A DNA stretch of 64,000 nt, from the NCBI GenBank assembly GCA_900660155.1, contig CABFPE010000018.1, positions 1,761,244-1,825,243 on the forward strand, in the 5' to 3' direction. The DNA is from Hofstenia miamia. Lineage: Eukaryota; Xenacoelomorpha; Acoela; Hofsteniidae. Positions 25,458 to 41,566 of the stretch are shown here, one piece after another (positions within the stretch are counted from its first letter, which is position 1; each line of letters begins with the position of its first letter). Below the pieces are notes generated by a model. It was not told where the DNA came from, did no database searches, and was given only the letters and a program-made list of their open reading frames with translations. Position numbers and translations under genes: made by a program.

Positions 25458-28400
25458 TATACATTGTTGCAATGATCAATATCATATTAATGTTTAGGCA
25501 TCTAGTCAAGAATTATGTCTTTAAATTTTATGAAATTTAAAATTCTATGCGTTATTGTTAAACAGGTGATAGCGACTTAACTCGTTAATTTAAATTTAGC
25601 ATTAATTAAAAATTAGATGTCAATTTTGCGATTACCATCGCGTCAAGGTATTGGAAATTATTTATGTTGTTTAAAATGCAGAAAATTTAAGATCAACAAT
25701 CTATTCGTGAAAATGGCTATATTATTGTTATTCTTAAAATTTTCAATGAAACAAATTTCTACTTGCCCTTAGTTGATATATGTCACAGCTGGATTGTTGG
25801 AAGCGAGCCCGTTCTTGAACAGAATATTATTTGTCACGAAAGCTCTCGGGCCTCATGCTGAAGATGCTTTCAAATCTTTGTTTCTAGTACATCTTTCAGT
25901 TTTTTTCAAATTTAAATTAAAAAATATTATCAAATTTTATTACTAAAAGACTATATAGATAATCTCTCTGCGTTTGTATTTTTCATAACTTACTTGTCCT
26001 GTATATCAATTTAATAACCAACTAGATATTGGAAAAGCAATGATTTGTACAATAATGGGGCTATGCTTTGGTTCGAGCTTAGAATTTCTATTTTAATGCT
26101 TGTTCGAGACATCCTGGCCCTGTTCCAATTAACGACAGATGGTGCTTGGTATTACAACACATAATGTAGGTGCGAAAGCTTACGCTAATTTTTATTATAC
26201 ATTTCTAATAAATTTTTTAGTTATTTAATTTAAGATTACTATTGTTAGAATGCATAAAAACGTAATAATAAGAATGCGGTGGAAATTTTATTTCCTACTT
26301 TTAAAATAATTGCAGTAAATGGTTATATATACACTGGCCAATAAAATAAGTTAAATTTCTATTCAATAATTCCCATAATTGCCATAATACAACACTGCAC
26401 ATTCATAAACGTCAAAAGTTGTTTTGGCTTATACATATTTTTTTTCATATATATAAATCTACACATTGAAAATTTTTATCTTGTCTTTTTCTAAAAATAT
26501 TTAAAAAGAAATATATAATTTTTTTCATAACCTATTTATTTTTTGCTCTTGCAGCTAAAATATTGAGTTCTTCAATGTTGACGTAGTTCAGGAAATATTT
26601 TCTAACGAGCTAGAAGTAAAACATATTTATTGAAATGATTTAGTTTTTTGTTTTTTACTCAAAATTCTGAAGCCTTTTCGGGTTTATCTGTAACATATCC
26701 GAACATTGGTCATAATACATTTAGTTCGAGAAATTGGAAAAATATAAGAAATCAGGTGTAGAAATGATTTTCAGAAATACATGTATATATTTTATGTATT
26801 TTTTAATTTAGTAAATTTTCATGAGTCTTTGCTTTATTTCAAGATATCAATTTGCAGAACTAATCTGGAAATTTGTAATGATGGCGCCATATCAATCAAC
26901 TTAAAATAACCTTGTCATTATCAATTATACTTATTATCAGTTTTGCAGCTGATTCGTAGAGTTTTGATATTTTTATAAACATTCCACTAAAACATTTTCT
27001 AGAATTGAAGTGCTTCTGTAAAACAATAGCAAATATGCATTTTTTTCTTTTGCGCAAGCTATTGAAGAAATCAACTAAAAATTACCGTAATGCTAATAAT
27101 CAAATCTCCATAAAATGTATGATAATACCACTTTATTGGCACGTCACTATACAATATTTCCTAAAGCATTACCAACATTCAAAATAATGCTAGTTTTTGC
27201 ATTTAAGCGGAGCAACTGCATCAGTACTCCTTACAAATATTAACAAACTCTAAATTGCCTCTCGCATCTTTTATAGTAATATAGTAAAAACCCTATTCCT
27301 ACATTTGGAAATCTTGGGATATTGGTATACCTATTGACGAGTGTGTACTAAAAATTATTGCACGTCTTTGAATTGCCGCGGAATGCGGTGGTTTAGCGGT
27401 AGAAATATAGCAACTTGTGGTGGCATAAATATTATACAGATAACGTATTTTGTTTTAAGATTTAAAATCCTTAAGCATTTCTCAAAAAACTGTTTCTAAT
27501 GCAAAATTAACAAAACATAAATAGCAATTTTGGCACATTTCATGAGAAATTGAATACTACTCTAATAAAATTGAACAAAATGAAAAAATACCTACCATAT
27601 TGTCTTTAAAGCTTTATATAAATGATGCATAGCCATAAAAATACAATTTAGAAATATCTATATTTTCGTAAGAAAATAAAAATCGACATTATTGCGGTAT
27701 ACCGCAGTAAAATTTCATTTATTGCATTAAAAAACGCACATTGCGGTGGTTAGCTGTGAAATTTTTTCCGTGCGGTTGAAATAAAACCTGTACCGCGCTC
27801 ATCTCTACCTTATTGTAAATGCAAGGAATTGAAATTGATGTGACCTTATTACCACGAGTGAATTGTTTACTGTAAATTATGTGCTATTTGTGTGAAATTG
27901 AAAACATTTGTCAGTACAAATAAACCTTTGAAAATTTGCTATTATAACTAGACAAAAAATTTGAGGATACCTTCCGCATTCTCACAAGATACATTAATGT
28001 ATTCTTAATAAGTGTATTTGAAAATTAGATTTGTAAAGTGTCAATTAATTTGAGTAATTTATAGGCTTAGTCAAAACACAAAATTGGAAATAATGAAACA
28101 AAAAACTTCATTAAAAATATTTACACAATAAAAAAAATTTTTACTTTAAATTACATGATCTTGTAAACCAAACATGTAACAATGAAAACATTTCTAATGA
28201 CAATTACATATATAAACATAATTTTAAACGTTTGACATTTAAAAATATTATTTTCCAGCATTCATTTAGCTTTCCAGTATTATAAATACATAAAGGTGTC
28301 AGATATTGTTGGACAAATAAGTACATAATTTTCTATGGGACTGATTGAATATATGATAGTGTTATTTGCTAAAAAATGAACGCACTCTAACAGTACACCT

Positions 28401-29497
28401 ACTGATTCTCGGATTTCAGTTGATTCATTTCTTAGTGTTTAGTTATTTACTCCTAATTGACGCTTTTTACCGAAATCAATATCAAATGAATTCGTTCATT
28501 AAGGCGAATAAGCGATCTGACATTTTGTCGAATTACGTCAGGAGAATTTACGCGTGAACGGCAACGGGCATGTTTTGCACCAATCGATAATGACAGTCCT
28601 TCAATTTTAGACTGAAATTTCAAAGTATGTATTTATCCAATTAACAATCCAACACCTTCGTCGGCTGCGAATACATGCATATAGAAAATTCACACCATTA
28701 TTTGTAGCTGAATTTTTGCTGAAGCATACTATATATCTATTTGCATATGTGCATGAATGTGCAGAAAAACTAAATTTAATAAGTTTTTTTTACTTGATAG
28801 AATTGGATTTTATTGAATTTCGAATTATGTATTCCACTCATAACACTCAGAGAATTTAAAATAATAAACTTTAGGCCATTCGTCTGTTAAGCTATCACCT
28901 TATCTCAATGAATCATTTATTAATTTTCTCGATAGATTCTCGAAAAACAGCATTTAACATGTGCTAAATCCGCACAGAATTTTTAAAAATTTATGCAAAT
29001 TTGCTAAATATTAATATCATTTTTGATATTTCCAATAGTTTCTTCCCAAATTGTTTCCAACGCAAAAATATGTTAGCTTTGAATACATTGGTGAGATAAA
29101 TTGAATGACAAAGTTAAAAGAATTGTTTAACAAACAATGAACTTTCATGAACATCTGTTGGTATTGTTTGATTTTATCTGGTGCACGTTTGGAGTTGATT
29201 TATTTACAAACACATCCTTCGAAATAGCAATGAATTGTAAAATTGTAAATTATTAGATTCTAGTACGGTTTTGGTTGGTCATAATTGTTCTACTTTATCC
29301 ATATCGTTTCATTAATATTTTGCAATTTAACATCTCTGTTTTAAAAATTATTTTATCAACTAGTCTTTAAGTTACTAGTAATTCAATAAATATTCAAAAT
29401 ATCACCTTGTACTTACTGTAGCACAATAACTAAGTATGTAATTGTTCTACTTTCATATGTGCAATGGTGTTTTAAGTACAATATTGATTTATACTTG

Positions 29498-29533
<36 letters not shown>

Positions 29534-32500
29534 NNNNNNNNNNNNNNNNNNNNNNNNNNNNNNNNNNNNNNNNNNNNNNNNNNNNNNNNNNNNNNNNNNN
29601 NNNNNNNNNNNNNNNNNNNNNNNNNNNNNNNNNNNNNNNNNNNNNNNNNNNNNNNNNNNNNNNNNNNNNNNNNNNNNNNNNNATATATATATATATATAA
29701 TAATAATAGTAATAAAATTTAAAAGCAATTTATTCCTATAAGAAAAAGGTACAAAAACTATAAACTACAAGACTACAAAAAGCTATTTACAAATATAATA
29801 AATGTATATAATATTAAAATGTGTGTGTGTGTGTGTGTTGTGTGTGTGCATTTTATACAAAATTTTCAAATGAATGTAGTGTATTATTGTCATTAAGTAG
29901 GCACTGTCTATTAAAGAGGAATGTTCGCAATTTCTTTCAGAATTTCTTGTAGTTTTTTTCAAATTTAATTTCTCTATTTAAGTTATTCCATAATTTAGTT
30001 GCCGTGTGGTGAAAACTATTAAAACATTTATCCACGCATAAAAATGTTTGAGACCGTTCATTTAATTTAATATACTGTTTTAAAAACGAAATTGCGGCTT
30101 GACCAAATTTGAATTTAAAAATATTGATAACATATGCACTTGAATTTGATAATAAAGAGATAGTATTTTGTATTTCAATCGGTAATCGGATGCCTTGTCA
30201 TGTTTTTGTACAAAATTGAGTATTTTAAGTTTTAGACAGGAGGATGCGATGTTTTGAATTAATAATAATAATAATGATAGTAATAATAATAAAAATTACT
30301 ATTATTATTATTATAGATACATACCAAATTAGTTTTTCTATATTGTTATTTTGCGATTTAGTTTCTTGTGAGCTTTATTTTTATGTTTTGTTATTTCATA
30401 AGTATATATTCTCAAAAGCTCTTAATTCAGTTTTATTAAATATTATTTCAAAATTTTATCAAAAATTTCCCTATTGAGAATTTGGAATTTCTTCCATTCA
30501 AATTTTAGTGACATTATTAATTCATTTTTTATTACAATGCTAGCAAATATCTATTTCGCACTATCTCACATCTTGTGGAGATTAAAAACGTGTTATTTAC
30601 AATCAATGCTTTATGCTCTCAGATTATCTTATGTCAATGAAAATTGCTTTAGAAGTATTTTTTCTCGGAATTGTAGATGAATGCTCGATGGTATTGGACA
30701 ATTGGACTACGGAAAATTTATTAGAAAATGCGCAGACAATTTTTGACATTCAATTTTTTGAATAAAGTTTTGCCTCAATAATATATTGAGAAATCAAGCT
30801 AATCAAATGTACTTAATATATATATGTTTATACATATATATATATATAAGTGTATATATATATATAGTTATTCTTATATGTATAATTTTGCATTTTCAAA
30901 ATTGTCTTTATGAATATGTTCATAACATAATTTTAGGATAATTCATACACATCATTTTGACATATAAAACTTTTCATGCTGGATTCAATTTTTTCATATA
31001 TTCTATAAAACTGGTTATTTCAGGGGTTTTTAGAGTGCAACTTTTTTCATCCATATAACGAAATAAATATTTTCGACAGAGAACTATGGATGAAAGGGAT
31101 GAAAAGGATCAGTAATAAGTCTATCAATTTAAAAATAATTTGGCAACTTTGGCTTTTGCACACATATTGAATTAAACTCTAAACCTATCCCAAGTCTTTA
31201 GCTGAAATTGCAGCCGACACTTTCATGTATGGTGAGAGCTTTACAGTCTTAACGAGGGTTGAATGCGTTCACCGTCTTATATTATATTTGATAACGTGTA
31301 TTAAATTAGTATGAGTATTATTAAATGCTAAAAAGTTATCTATATGCATTATAAATTTTAAAATTTTCATGAAGACTATTTAAAATATTCATTTTTAAAT
31401 TTTTAATTTTTTTATAATATTATAATTTTGCTATAAATAGTAAGTTGTTTTAGAAAATTCAAGTAAATTATGCAGATATATTATAAAAAAGCGATGTATT
31501 AATGGGTGAGTACTTGCAAAGGCAAAAAAATAAGAACATAAATACGCATTAAATCATTGAAGAGAAATAAATTGATCTTTATGTAAAATCGTTTTATCAG
31601 CTGTGAAACAGGACTAAAATTGTGCATACCATTTTTGATCAGGAAATTTAATTAATGTCATTAATTGTAATTCAGTGATAAGAACGTCATAGGCATGCAA
31701 AGTAATCGATTTCATGGAAACCAAATTTATCATAGCATTCCTCGTACAATGTGAGAGGTCAAGCTGCAAAATTAGACCAAAAATCAGAGGATATACAAGA
31801 AAAGTCACTGTCTTGGTAGCCAAGATGGCAGACGGTTGGACTAAAATCATTTCAGGGATCAGAGAAATTTTAGCTATCGTTTTTATTTAACTGCTTTTAG
31901 AATTAAATCTTGTAGAACTTTATTGAATCTTATCGCATTTATCCTATTTTTACATTAATAAATCTCTGCAGTCAGTAATTGACTTTCTGCCCCATAGTAG
32001 TTAGGGTCGCAATTTTCGAAATATTAGAGTGATTAGCTATATATTAACTGTGCGCTATGGAATTGCTAGAACTTAGGCATATACATACACATATAATTTG
32101 AATTCAACTTTTTATTTCGAGATATTTGAAAATTTATGGTGTGAATTTTTTATACAAATGTGGTAGTGATGAATAAATTAATCGGCTTAAAAAAATTAAT
32201 CTAATTCACTATTAATTTACTTATAGTCGAATATATTAATATATTACTAGAGAAGCTTTAAAACCAACGGTCTGCGAATCGAATATTTTGAAATATATAT
32301 GCGCGTCTATTAAACTCAGCCATGACCTAAGAGATATAACCAACACATTATTTACAATTCTGGAAACCAGAACTAATAGGGGAAGAACATAGTTTTTTTT
32401 CAAAATAAGTAAAATGCAAATACAATAGTTTCTTATTTCAAATGTATTTTATGTGAGGTTTATTTACAATTTCTTTAAATTATGTATCAAACTTTCAAAC

Positions 32501-35500
32501 CAATTCTAGTATTTATCAATACCATTCACCAAATTTGATATTAAAATTCTTATTCCGTATCAAGGAGGGCACGGGCCTCTTTTTTGACCCGACGCAATCC
32601 GTCTAACAATGAACCACGACCCAACCAGTCTAACACTAAGCTGCGGGTAGACCCAGTAAAAAAAATTGTTAGCATAATACTCACAAAATGTTTTAGCATA
32701 CTAGTATCAATTAAGGCAATTCCAAATCAAAAAAAAATACAAAAATAATTAATATCTTTACGAATTTCAAAGATCGAAATGCTTGACTTCTCAAATTGTG
32801 CCTTCAATATTTTAGTGTTCTTCGATTCTAACGACTATAAGTTACCCGCGACTCGACCCAATACGACACGTCTAGGAGTGACCCACAACCCATTTCCCAC
32901 CCTGTTACGCATACCACCCAGAAATGCAACCGGGTCAAGATTTTTAGATCCGGTCACTGGATCAACACTTTGAAACAACATCTTATAACCGGATCATTTC
33001 GTGAGCAAATATTTATATTTAAATTTAGTAATTACTAAGAATCCGATTTGAAGTTCAAAATATTTGACAATTTTTTTTAATTAAATCATTGTATAATAAC
33101 TTATAATTAGCATTTTTATGCAGTAGTATGAGATCACAGTTATAGAATCCTGATTAAGCACTTCTTTCCCCCACAACAACCACTAAACCGCCACTTCAAA
33201 CAGATGTTTTTGTTTTCCTTTACCCTCCACAATTTTGTTCAATAATTTCTAGATTGTATAACACCCATTACCCTAAGTGGTTTACCCAACATTGACGATG
33301 AGATTCTCCAGGATGAGAAACAAATGCAGTTGCATTGCACAACTCAAAAATCGCAAAAAAAATTTATATTATCTCAGAACAACTTCAAAATCTGAGAGAA
33401 AGTTTTCAGCTGCAGGAAAGATTTCAGGAAATGTGATCAGAGCCCATCCAGACAATTTGGGATCACCAACAACGATTGTTTGCAAACTAAAATTTAAACT
33501 TCTGTTGATGATTGTTTTCTACACAAATATTTGTCAAACGGCTCAACAACGTGTCAACGGGTGAAATATTTGACCACGTCATCGGGTCATGATTTGTGAC
33601 TCGGTTTCATCTCTGCTACCTCTACTCAAGACATCAATGATTTTTTTAGCTAATCAATATATTTGCTTCAATAAGTAGGTTTTGTTCGAATCGAAATGTA
33701 AATTTTTTTGGTTATATTTATATATTATATTTTGCAATCATTAAAAACGTTGAGCTGTTGTATTCCCAAAATATTTCCCTAGGGTGCTGATTATGATACC
33801 TTTTTCTGGTAGTTAATAATGACAAAAATAATATATCATACACATACATATGCTGGCTATGAAATCTATGACGTTTGTCTACAGCACGCAGAGTTTGCGA
33901 TTTTCCAAATGTGTCCACCACCCTTTTCGATGGAACTAAGCCACTATAATTCACTTTTATCAGCTATATATATATATATATATAGTATTGTCATGCTCTG
34001 TTAAAGTTTTCATAAAAGTTAAAAATCGCAAGTAACATTAATATCCGTTGAATTCTGCCTATTTTAGTTGATAATGCTTAACAGCTGTTTTTAATTTATT
34101 TAATTACATCGCATGGATTGTCTGTAGCTAATTTTATATATTAATAGCAATTTGAGAGTTCCACTTAAATCTATTGCTCTCCGCTCATATAATGTCTCGT
34201 TATGAACTTTTGAAAATTATGGGTGTAGGATTTTTTTTGTCGCTGTTGAGTTCTGTCAATCTAGAACGCTTTCGGCAGAATATTAAAGTTGGATGCTTTG
34301 TCCCTCTTAAAGACGAAAGAAGAAATATTTTCAGTCAGTAATATTGATTTTTTGAATTGAAGTAAAATATTTAATCAATATTCTTGTATATATATTAAAG
34401 AGAAATACTACATGAAAACATTCATATATTGCAACCAGAGGCCTAAGTCGGCAGAAGTTTTTGGGCCACCGCACGGAACACCCCGGCCCACAGCATTGCA
34501 TCCACAGTTTTGGAACAGCATGGTCCGCATCTTCGCCCCGCACAGTTTAACCATTACCTACTATGACATAGAATGTTCAAGTGAAAATATTGTAATTTCG
34601 TTCTAAACTTGTACGTTTTTGAAAATGTGTATAACAGTACTATTTAACGTATTTCCACAAACTTCCAGTTATAGAATGTATAAACATTTTATTAAGCAAT
34701 CTGTACTATCTTTTAATAATTTTCGACCTAAGCACCTTGAACCTGAATGGAAAGATTTTAATTTTATAATCATGATTACTGTATTACAAGGAGTCGAATT
34801 GACACATTTGAAAACCTTTAATTTTTGTACATAAAATTGCTCGTTTTTTTGAATATATTTATGACAAGATTTTAATTGCTAATCAATTTTTCTTGCAATT
34901 CCACTCTTAATAATAATCTTTCATCATGTTATATCTCTTACCAAACAAATAATTAGTCAAAAAATAAATTTCCCATGTAAATTTAGCTCTAAAGGGACAC
35001 TAACACTACATGCTCTCTCCTCGATTTTAAAGAGGAAAATTTCTGACAGGTGGCACATATAATATTGTAACTATAACCTCTAGAGTTTTAAATGAAATTT
35101 CATGTTTCTATTAAAAATTATTTTAATCTTAGCTAAACGCATTTATTTACGATATTTTTCAGTTTGTTTGTTTTGATTAACGTTAATAAATTTCCAAGGG
35201 TCACATGTGATCAGGGACATTCCATTCATCACTAAGTTAGTGACCAAAAGATAATTTTTTTATTTAACCAATGAAAATCAATTTTGAAAAGCTGACTGGG
35301 GGAAAGGGTCATTCCACCATGTGCGCCACTGCACTTGATCACAGCCAAAATATTGAAACGACAATTTAAAAAAAACATTTTTATTTATGCATTAATTGGA
35401 AAAAGTCACTTGTATTTGTTCAATTTTGCACATTGGAAAAGTATGGACTAGATGTGTTGCTATTAAATCTCAAAAGTACAGAACTCTTACAGTTCAAAAT

Positions 35501-37267
35501 TGTCTTTAGATACCTTAAGACACGAAATTACAGAATACGTAAATTGAAGTGCCATAGCAAAGCAGTTATATATTCAACAATTTTTTCTTATTAATAGCGA
35601 TGTTCTGATAATATTAAGAGTGGTACAGTTTATTGTTAAGCAATAGGTTGCAAAATCTTTCCAAGAATTCATTAAAACCTTTGATGCTTCTCAAAAAATT
35701 TAAAATAACAGTTACTGCACAGAGTAATTATTGTTCATAATTACATGGGAGGAGTCTCACCAGTAGAAGTGCCGATATTCCAAATTTTCCAAATTTCTTA
35801 ATAGGCTTTGAGAGAATTGTTCGAAAAAGTAGAGAAAACGCTTTGTATCCTTAAATTCACGCTGGGCTGTTTATATTTAAATTATGCTAACTGTCTTCCA
35901 TTTTAACTTTACTAATCAAATTTACAATTTTATCGATAAAGCTCAGACACGCATTCCGATTTGAATTTTTATTTTAAACATTAAAACACAAGTTCATTTG
36001 CAAAAACTTCGTTTCTTAAACAATTATGAAATGAACTTACACTAGACTGAGAAAGTCTCTGTCATCTATATATGAATACGATAGCGTGTGTGTCACATTT
36101 ACAACAATTGTGTCTTTTAAATCCATACATATTTGGTCCTATAATGAAATTTACTCATTTGGAAATTTCTTTAAAATTTCCTTGGCTTATAATTCATTGT
36201 GCTTAGTCTACGGAGTTGACAAGTACCATGCGAAAAATCCGATTGGGTAAAAGCTTCAATCTGAAATATTATAGCGCTATTTAAACGCCTATATCTCTGT
36301 AACTAGAAACAAGAGTTATTGTTGAAAATATCATTTCGTGTAAACTAGTGAAAAACTAATATGATATTTAAGGCAAATTTTTTCTTGATTTATGTTGGGA
36401 TACTTGCGCATTGAGCCGTATATTTATGTAAATTTTAAACGATTTTGAAGATAATGTTGATGTCAGTGATAATTGAGCCGCGGTTTCCAATATTTGAGTA
36501 GTTTTTGATGTTCGAAGATCAAAGCAACGCTAGTTGTTAATTTCAATCGCTTATTTAGCATAAATCTGTGTCGCTTATTTTATATTTCACAATTTCCTCA
36601 ACAATTCAATTTTCGAAAAATTTCACTCTTATATAAAATACAAATCTTGCTATAATTTTTCACCAAATCCATTATCTACTTTCTCATTTTGATTTCATAT
36701 TGATTTATTTATGCATTTGGTTAAGTTACTCAAAAAATTAATACATTAATTTTGTATTAATAAATTAATAGAGATCATTAATTACAGTTTTTGATGTTTT
36801 CGCTTGTTCATGTGTGGTCCAATTAGATCCCTGGGCGGTGACAAATACTGTATTTAATCATCATTAGGTTCCAACACCTATACGTTGAAATATAACAAAA
36901 CACCAAAGGGCATCCTTCCTTAAAACTACTGTATTTGACTTTGAACTACTGCAACCTATTAAAATTTGAATCAGGCCAAGGACTTAGAACCTGACCCGAC
37001 TCAAACCGAACCCGGTTTACTCAAACCTAATTTGAAATGACAGTTTTAAAACAAATTTCAACACAAATTTCCAAAATCATCAGGTGCTAAAACGATAAAA
37101 AATTTATCCATTAACTGTTTGCCACAAGTTCAATCTTCCTTGAGATGATACACATTACTATAATCACCACAAATTTCATCATTAGTATTTATTATTAATT
37201 TTCTACGCGAAATCAATCCGTTTTGTTTTTAAAAACTGAACCCGAACCTGATTCCACCATTACAACC

Positions 37268-37299
<32 letters not shown>

Positions 37300-40172
37300 A
37301 AGTATCTAGTAACGGTTAATTTATCGCTCCAAAACCAAAAATTAATCGAGTTCATCTATTAATTACTATTTAGTCCAAAAATTAATCGGTTAATCGTCCA
37401 TTCCTAAACGAAAAATGAATGTTAGGGCAACAATCAATTTTATATGATATAACTTTTCCAATTATATTTGTATCTACAATCATCAAAATCTGAGCAACTG
37501 TTATTGAAAAAAATATATCTTATAACTGTTATTCTTCTGATATATTTTTAAATACAAAATGTTTTTCCAAACTAACTAGATTTGAGGGAACATTCATCTT
37601 ACATATATACATTTTCATGTTTTTTTACATTATTCTTGGGAAATTCCAAAAATTTCAAGAAAGGCCAAGGTCTGCTCTCATCAACACTGGTTTATTTGTA
37701 GAGCTGTTTTCAAATGATATATCCAACTTGTTCATAAACATTTCTGCTGCAATTTGTGAATTTATTTTAAATCGCGGAACATAGAAAGTCTGATTGATTT
37801 ATGCTTCAAATTTTTCAGTTTTATCGCCAAACATAGCTTCTATTGCAAAACACATGAATATGTTATATTAACTAAGTGCTTACATTTAACTAACGTAAAT
37901 AGTTATGAATATATTTAGAAAAAACAGAACTTAATTGTTTCACTTTCGCCAGCTGAGACGATTGAGGAGCTAAGCATGACATCCACTGTTTCCGTTCATA
38001 GATCATCCATTTCTTCAATTCCACGCAAATATGACACATATGCCAACACTGCGAAAAAGAGTAGGCCATCTAAAATCAATAAGGTCTGCCTTAACTTTGT
38101 TTCCAACAATTATATAAATATATTCGCCAACAATATTGTTTATATTACACACAAATGGTTATTAAAGTTTGTTATATATATATATATATATATATACGTA
38201 TCTAATTGATTTTATCATATTGCAACTTGTACAAAAATGAAATAAAGAAATTTATAATTAATTAATAAAGTTTAATGCTTTCACTTTTTCGAAATATCTA
38301 TTTGTAAAATTCTAAATATATGATTTGACAAAAAATAAAATATATATATTTTTTGCGTATTAAGCACATAATAAATTCACCAGTGCATAATTTTTGATCA
38401 AGTTGCACTAATTGTTCTAATTTTTTGGATAATTTCTTTTGCAATATTCGTTTCCTGAATCATTTTAAATTTCCAAACAGTTTAGTAAATAAAACTTCTA
38501 CAGAAATTTAGCCTTGTTTAGAAAGAAGCTGGTTACAGTTTATAATTAAATTTACTTGACAGCGTTCTCATTCACAGTTAAATTGAATTACATATGATTA
38601 AGGAAGAAGTTTTCGAAACGGTCTTCTCATTCTTATTTACTAAAAAATATTTAAAATTATTGACACAAAAACTATTTATAAATGAAGCAATAAATGCAGT
38701 AATGATCAATTTATATTCAATTTATTTTAAGTGTTTGGAAATAATTTTATATTTATATCAAATTATTTTATTACGATATAATTGTTTGAAATTAAATAAC
38801 AACTTTTTTGAAATTGCTAATCAACTTCTTCAAATAATTGGGTAGCTTTTATTACGCATGCATTAAATTTGACTTTGAAGTAGTCATAAATGAAGAAAAT
38901 GTATCTGATCTTAAAAAAATTTATTGTCAACAGTTTAGCAAATTATCTAAAATTTTCATTTAGCTTAAATTTACATTTAGGTTCAAGTGATATGTCAAAA
39001 TAATAAATTAATGTGCTGCTTAAAATTTTTTATTATGGATCACCTGAACTTTTTAAAATCATTGATTAAATAGTGAACTATATTGCAATACAGGAGCATT
39101 AAATTATTTAGTTTGATATGAGTAATCAAAAACATTATATACATTTCAGAAGATTGGAATCAAAATATTTTTTGTACAAAAACGACGGAGATTCAAAACT
39201 AGACTAGGATATTTTAAGTTGTAAATGAATTTGTGATTTTGTTAGACTACGATTGACAGGAATGCAACTTTTAATCTTTTATCGATTTTGTATCGTCTTG
39301 CAAAGTTTTGTTAGGCTGTTGTGGGCTGGGCGAAAATTACCTTATTGGCCATAGGTTAATTTTTTCCATTGAACGCACCTAGGGAGATGGTTGATTCAGT
39401 CGCCTAAGATTTTCTACTATTTATTTTTTCATGAAACTTTGTACTTTCCTCTACAAAATAAGCCCTTCAGGTAGGTGATGAAGTCATTCTAACTAATATA
39501 GTACATACATGTATATTGTACTGTGATTACACATTTAGTTTTTTGCAAACGATTCACATTGTATATAATATATCTTTTACTGCACATGGACAGACATTGG
39601 TCTGAAATGGATTAAGACTAGCACTGCTCAATAATTTGTTTTATATGTTAAGACCGGGCAACCAAAAACAATTGTTTACTTCTTTGCAATTGACATCACA
39701 AAAGTTTTTCATAAACACTTACAATAGATGGTGTAAATTATTAACGAACATTTTTTGTTTAGGCACTTTTTGTTTTTCCATTCAACACTGAGAAATTGTT
39801 AATGTTTTAACGTATCGGTCTCCAAACTCAATGTATGAATAAAGAAACTTTAGAATTTATAAGCCTATTTTTTTCAGAAACCATTCAATTTTTTTGGAAA
39901 TTATACCCAAGTTTAGTGATCCGCGGCCTTAGACGGCCCGTGCTCTCAAAATACAAATACATTGTTTTATAGAATTGGTACCAAAATTTGTCGAATCAGT
40001 TGCGAAATACTTGGCTAGACATAAACATGTTAGATTTCCTTTATATTTAGTGCAAGAAACAAAATGAAGTTCGAATTTACAATGTGCACTACAGTAGTTT
40101 TAAGAATAATCGAGACGACTGTACCGCTTCGCAATCGATCGATATAGAATTTGAAATAAATGAATATACTCC

Positions 40173-40216
<44 letters not shown>

Positions 40217-40443
40217 TATTTTTTTTGTAATTTGCAAGTATAATTCTATTACATTTCATGAATATTTAAATAATTTTATGTTGCAAAATTATATGTAAAT
40301 GGCATAAATTCAGGTATTGACATTCAATTCGTATATAGGCAAAGAATTGAACAATTAGTTTTGATACGAAAATCAGTTTCAAAATTGCTTCAAAACATTG
40401 CATAGATCTCACTATTGACAATGCTTAGATTCTTGAATATTAN

Positions 40444-40492
<49 letters not shown>

Positions 40493-41531
40493 TTAATTAT
40501 TTGTTCTGATATTAATGAGTAGGGTGGCCAATCTGACATTAAGACTGCACCATTTTCTTCAAATAACTTCATTAGAATTCATCTTTGTTGGACGGCGGTT
40601 TATCTTGCTGAAATATTGAACATATATCGAGAAAAAGGAAGAAAATTTTGATGTGGGACCTCCATAAACTTTGAGGCATCCATTGTATCACTAATTAGAA
40701 CTATTTTATTGCAGAACATTATTGATTTTGTTTTTGAGTTTTACAAGATGTGATTCAAACTGCGTTGATGGGTCAGTTGACCGTCGAGTTGTTTGTCTTG
40801 CAAAAGGCCGATCCATTTGATGAAATGACCTTCTTACAGAAGTCAATAGTATTGCTTAAGTTCAACATTTAGCCTTCGTCTTGCTATGGACCCTGCCAAA
40901 ATTAACTTATTAGCTGCTGCATGAGTATGTGTATGTTTATGCAAATGCATACATTTGCAAAGAAATAGTAAAACAATAGTAAGTATAGATACACATGCAT
41001 ATGATTGTCGTAATGATCTGTGGGCCCCATTGGGATTCAGGATTAGAATGAGGATACAAATTACTTCTTCGATTTACGTGTGTGTACATGAGATTCTTTT
41101 GCAAACAATTTTATATAAAAAGCTTGTCTTTTACATGCAAATTGTTTGGTTAAAATATTTTGACATTTCAAATAGATTGGTTTTTAAAATTATCAAGGAT
41201 CTTTCTAAAAGCCACTATACACTGTGTACAGATTACTATATTTAAATTACAAATACATTTTTGGCTTGGGAATTTCTTTACCATAGTCATCCAATATGTT
41301 TACAATCGCCTACGATTTCTCGAAATGCCTCCGTACAAGAGATGAGTAAGCTTTGAAGTCGCACTTTTTAATGAAAGCATTGTTACATATTTATGCCAAC
41401 TAAATATTTGCGAATTGAGAATAGCAAACATTAAATCACCCACAGGAGCAATTTGCTTCACGATCTACTTACGTATTTTTCCAGATATTTTTTTCATTGA
41501 ATAGCGGCATTTGCACAATATGTGTTTTCCG

Positions 41532-41566
<35 letters not shown>

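Larger units (their letters stand above)
26713..31023. other. Intron of the long gene, mostly featureless
   Basis: AT-rich with a GCGGT-rich hAT-like patch (27360-27810), an N gap in a TA tract, a GT repeat, and an AAT/ATT hairpin listed separately. No further exon convincing. Confidence 0.4.

Noticed and set aside
31614-31880. Open frames on both strands, with CAAGATGGCAGACGG resembling an initiation context on +
   Set aside because: No family resemblance, no consistent splice phase with the long gene; most likely chance.
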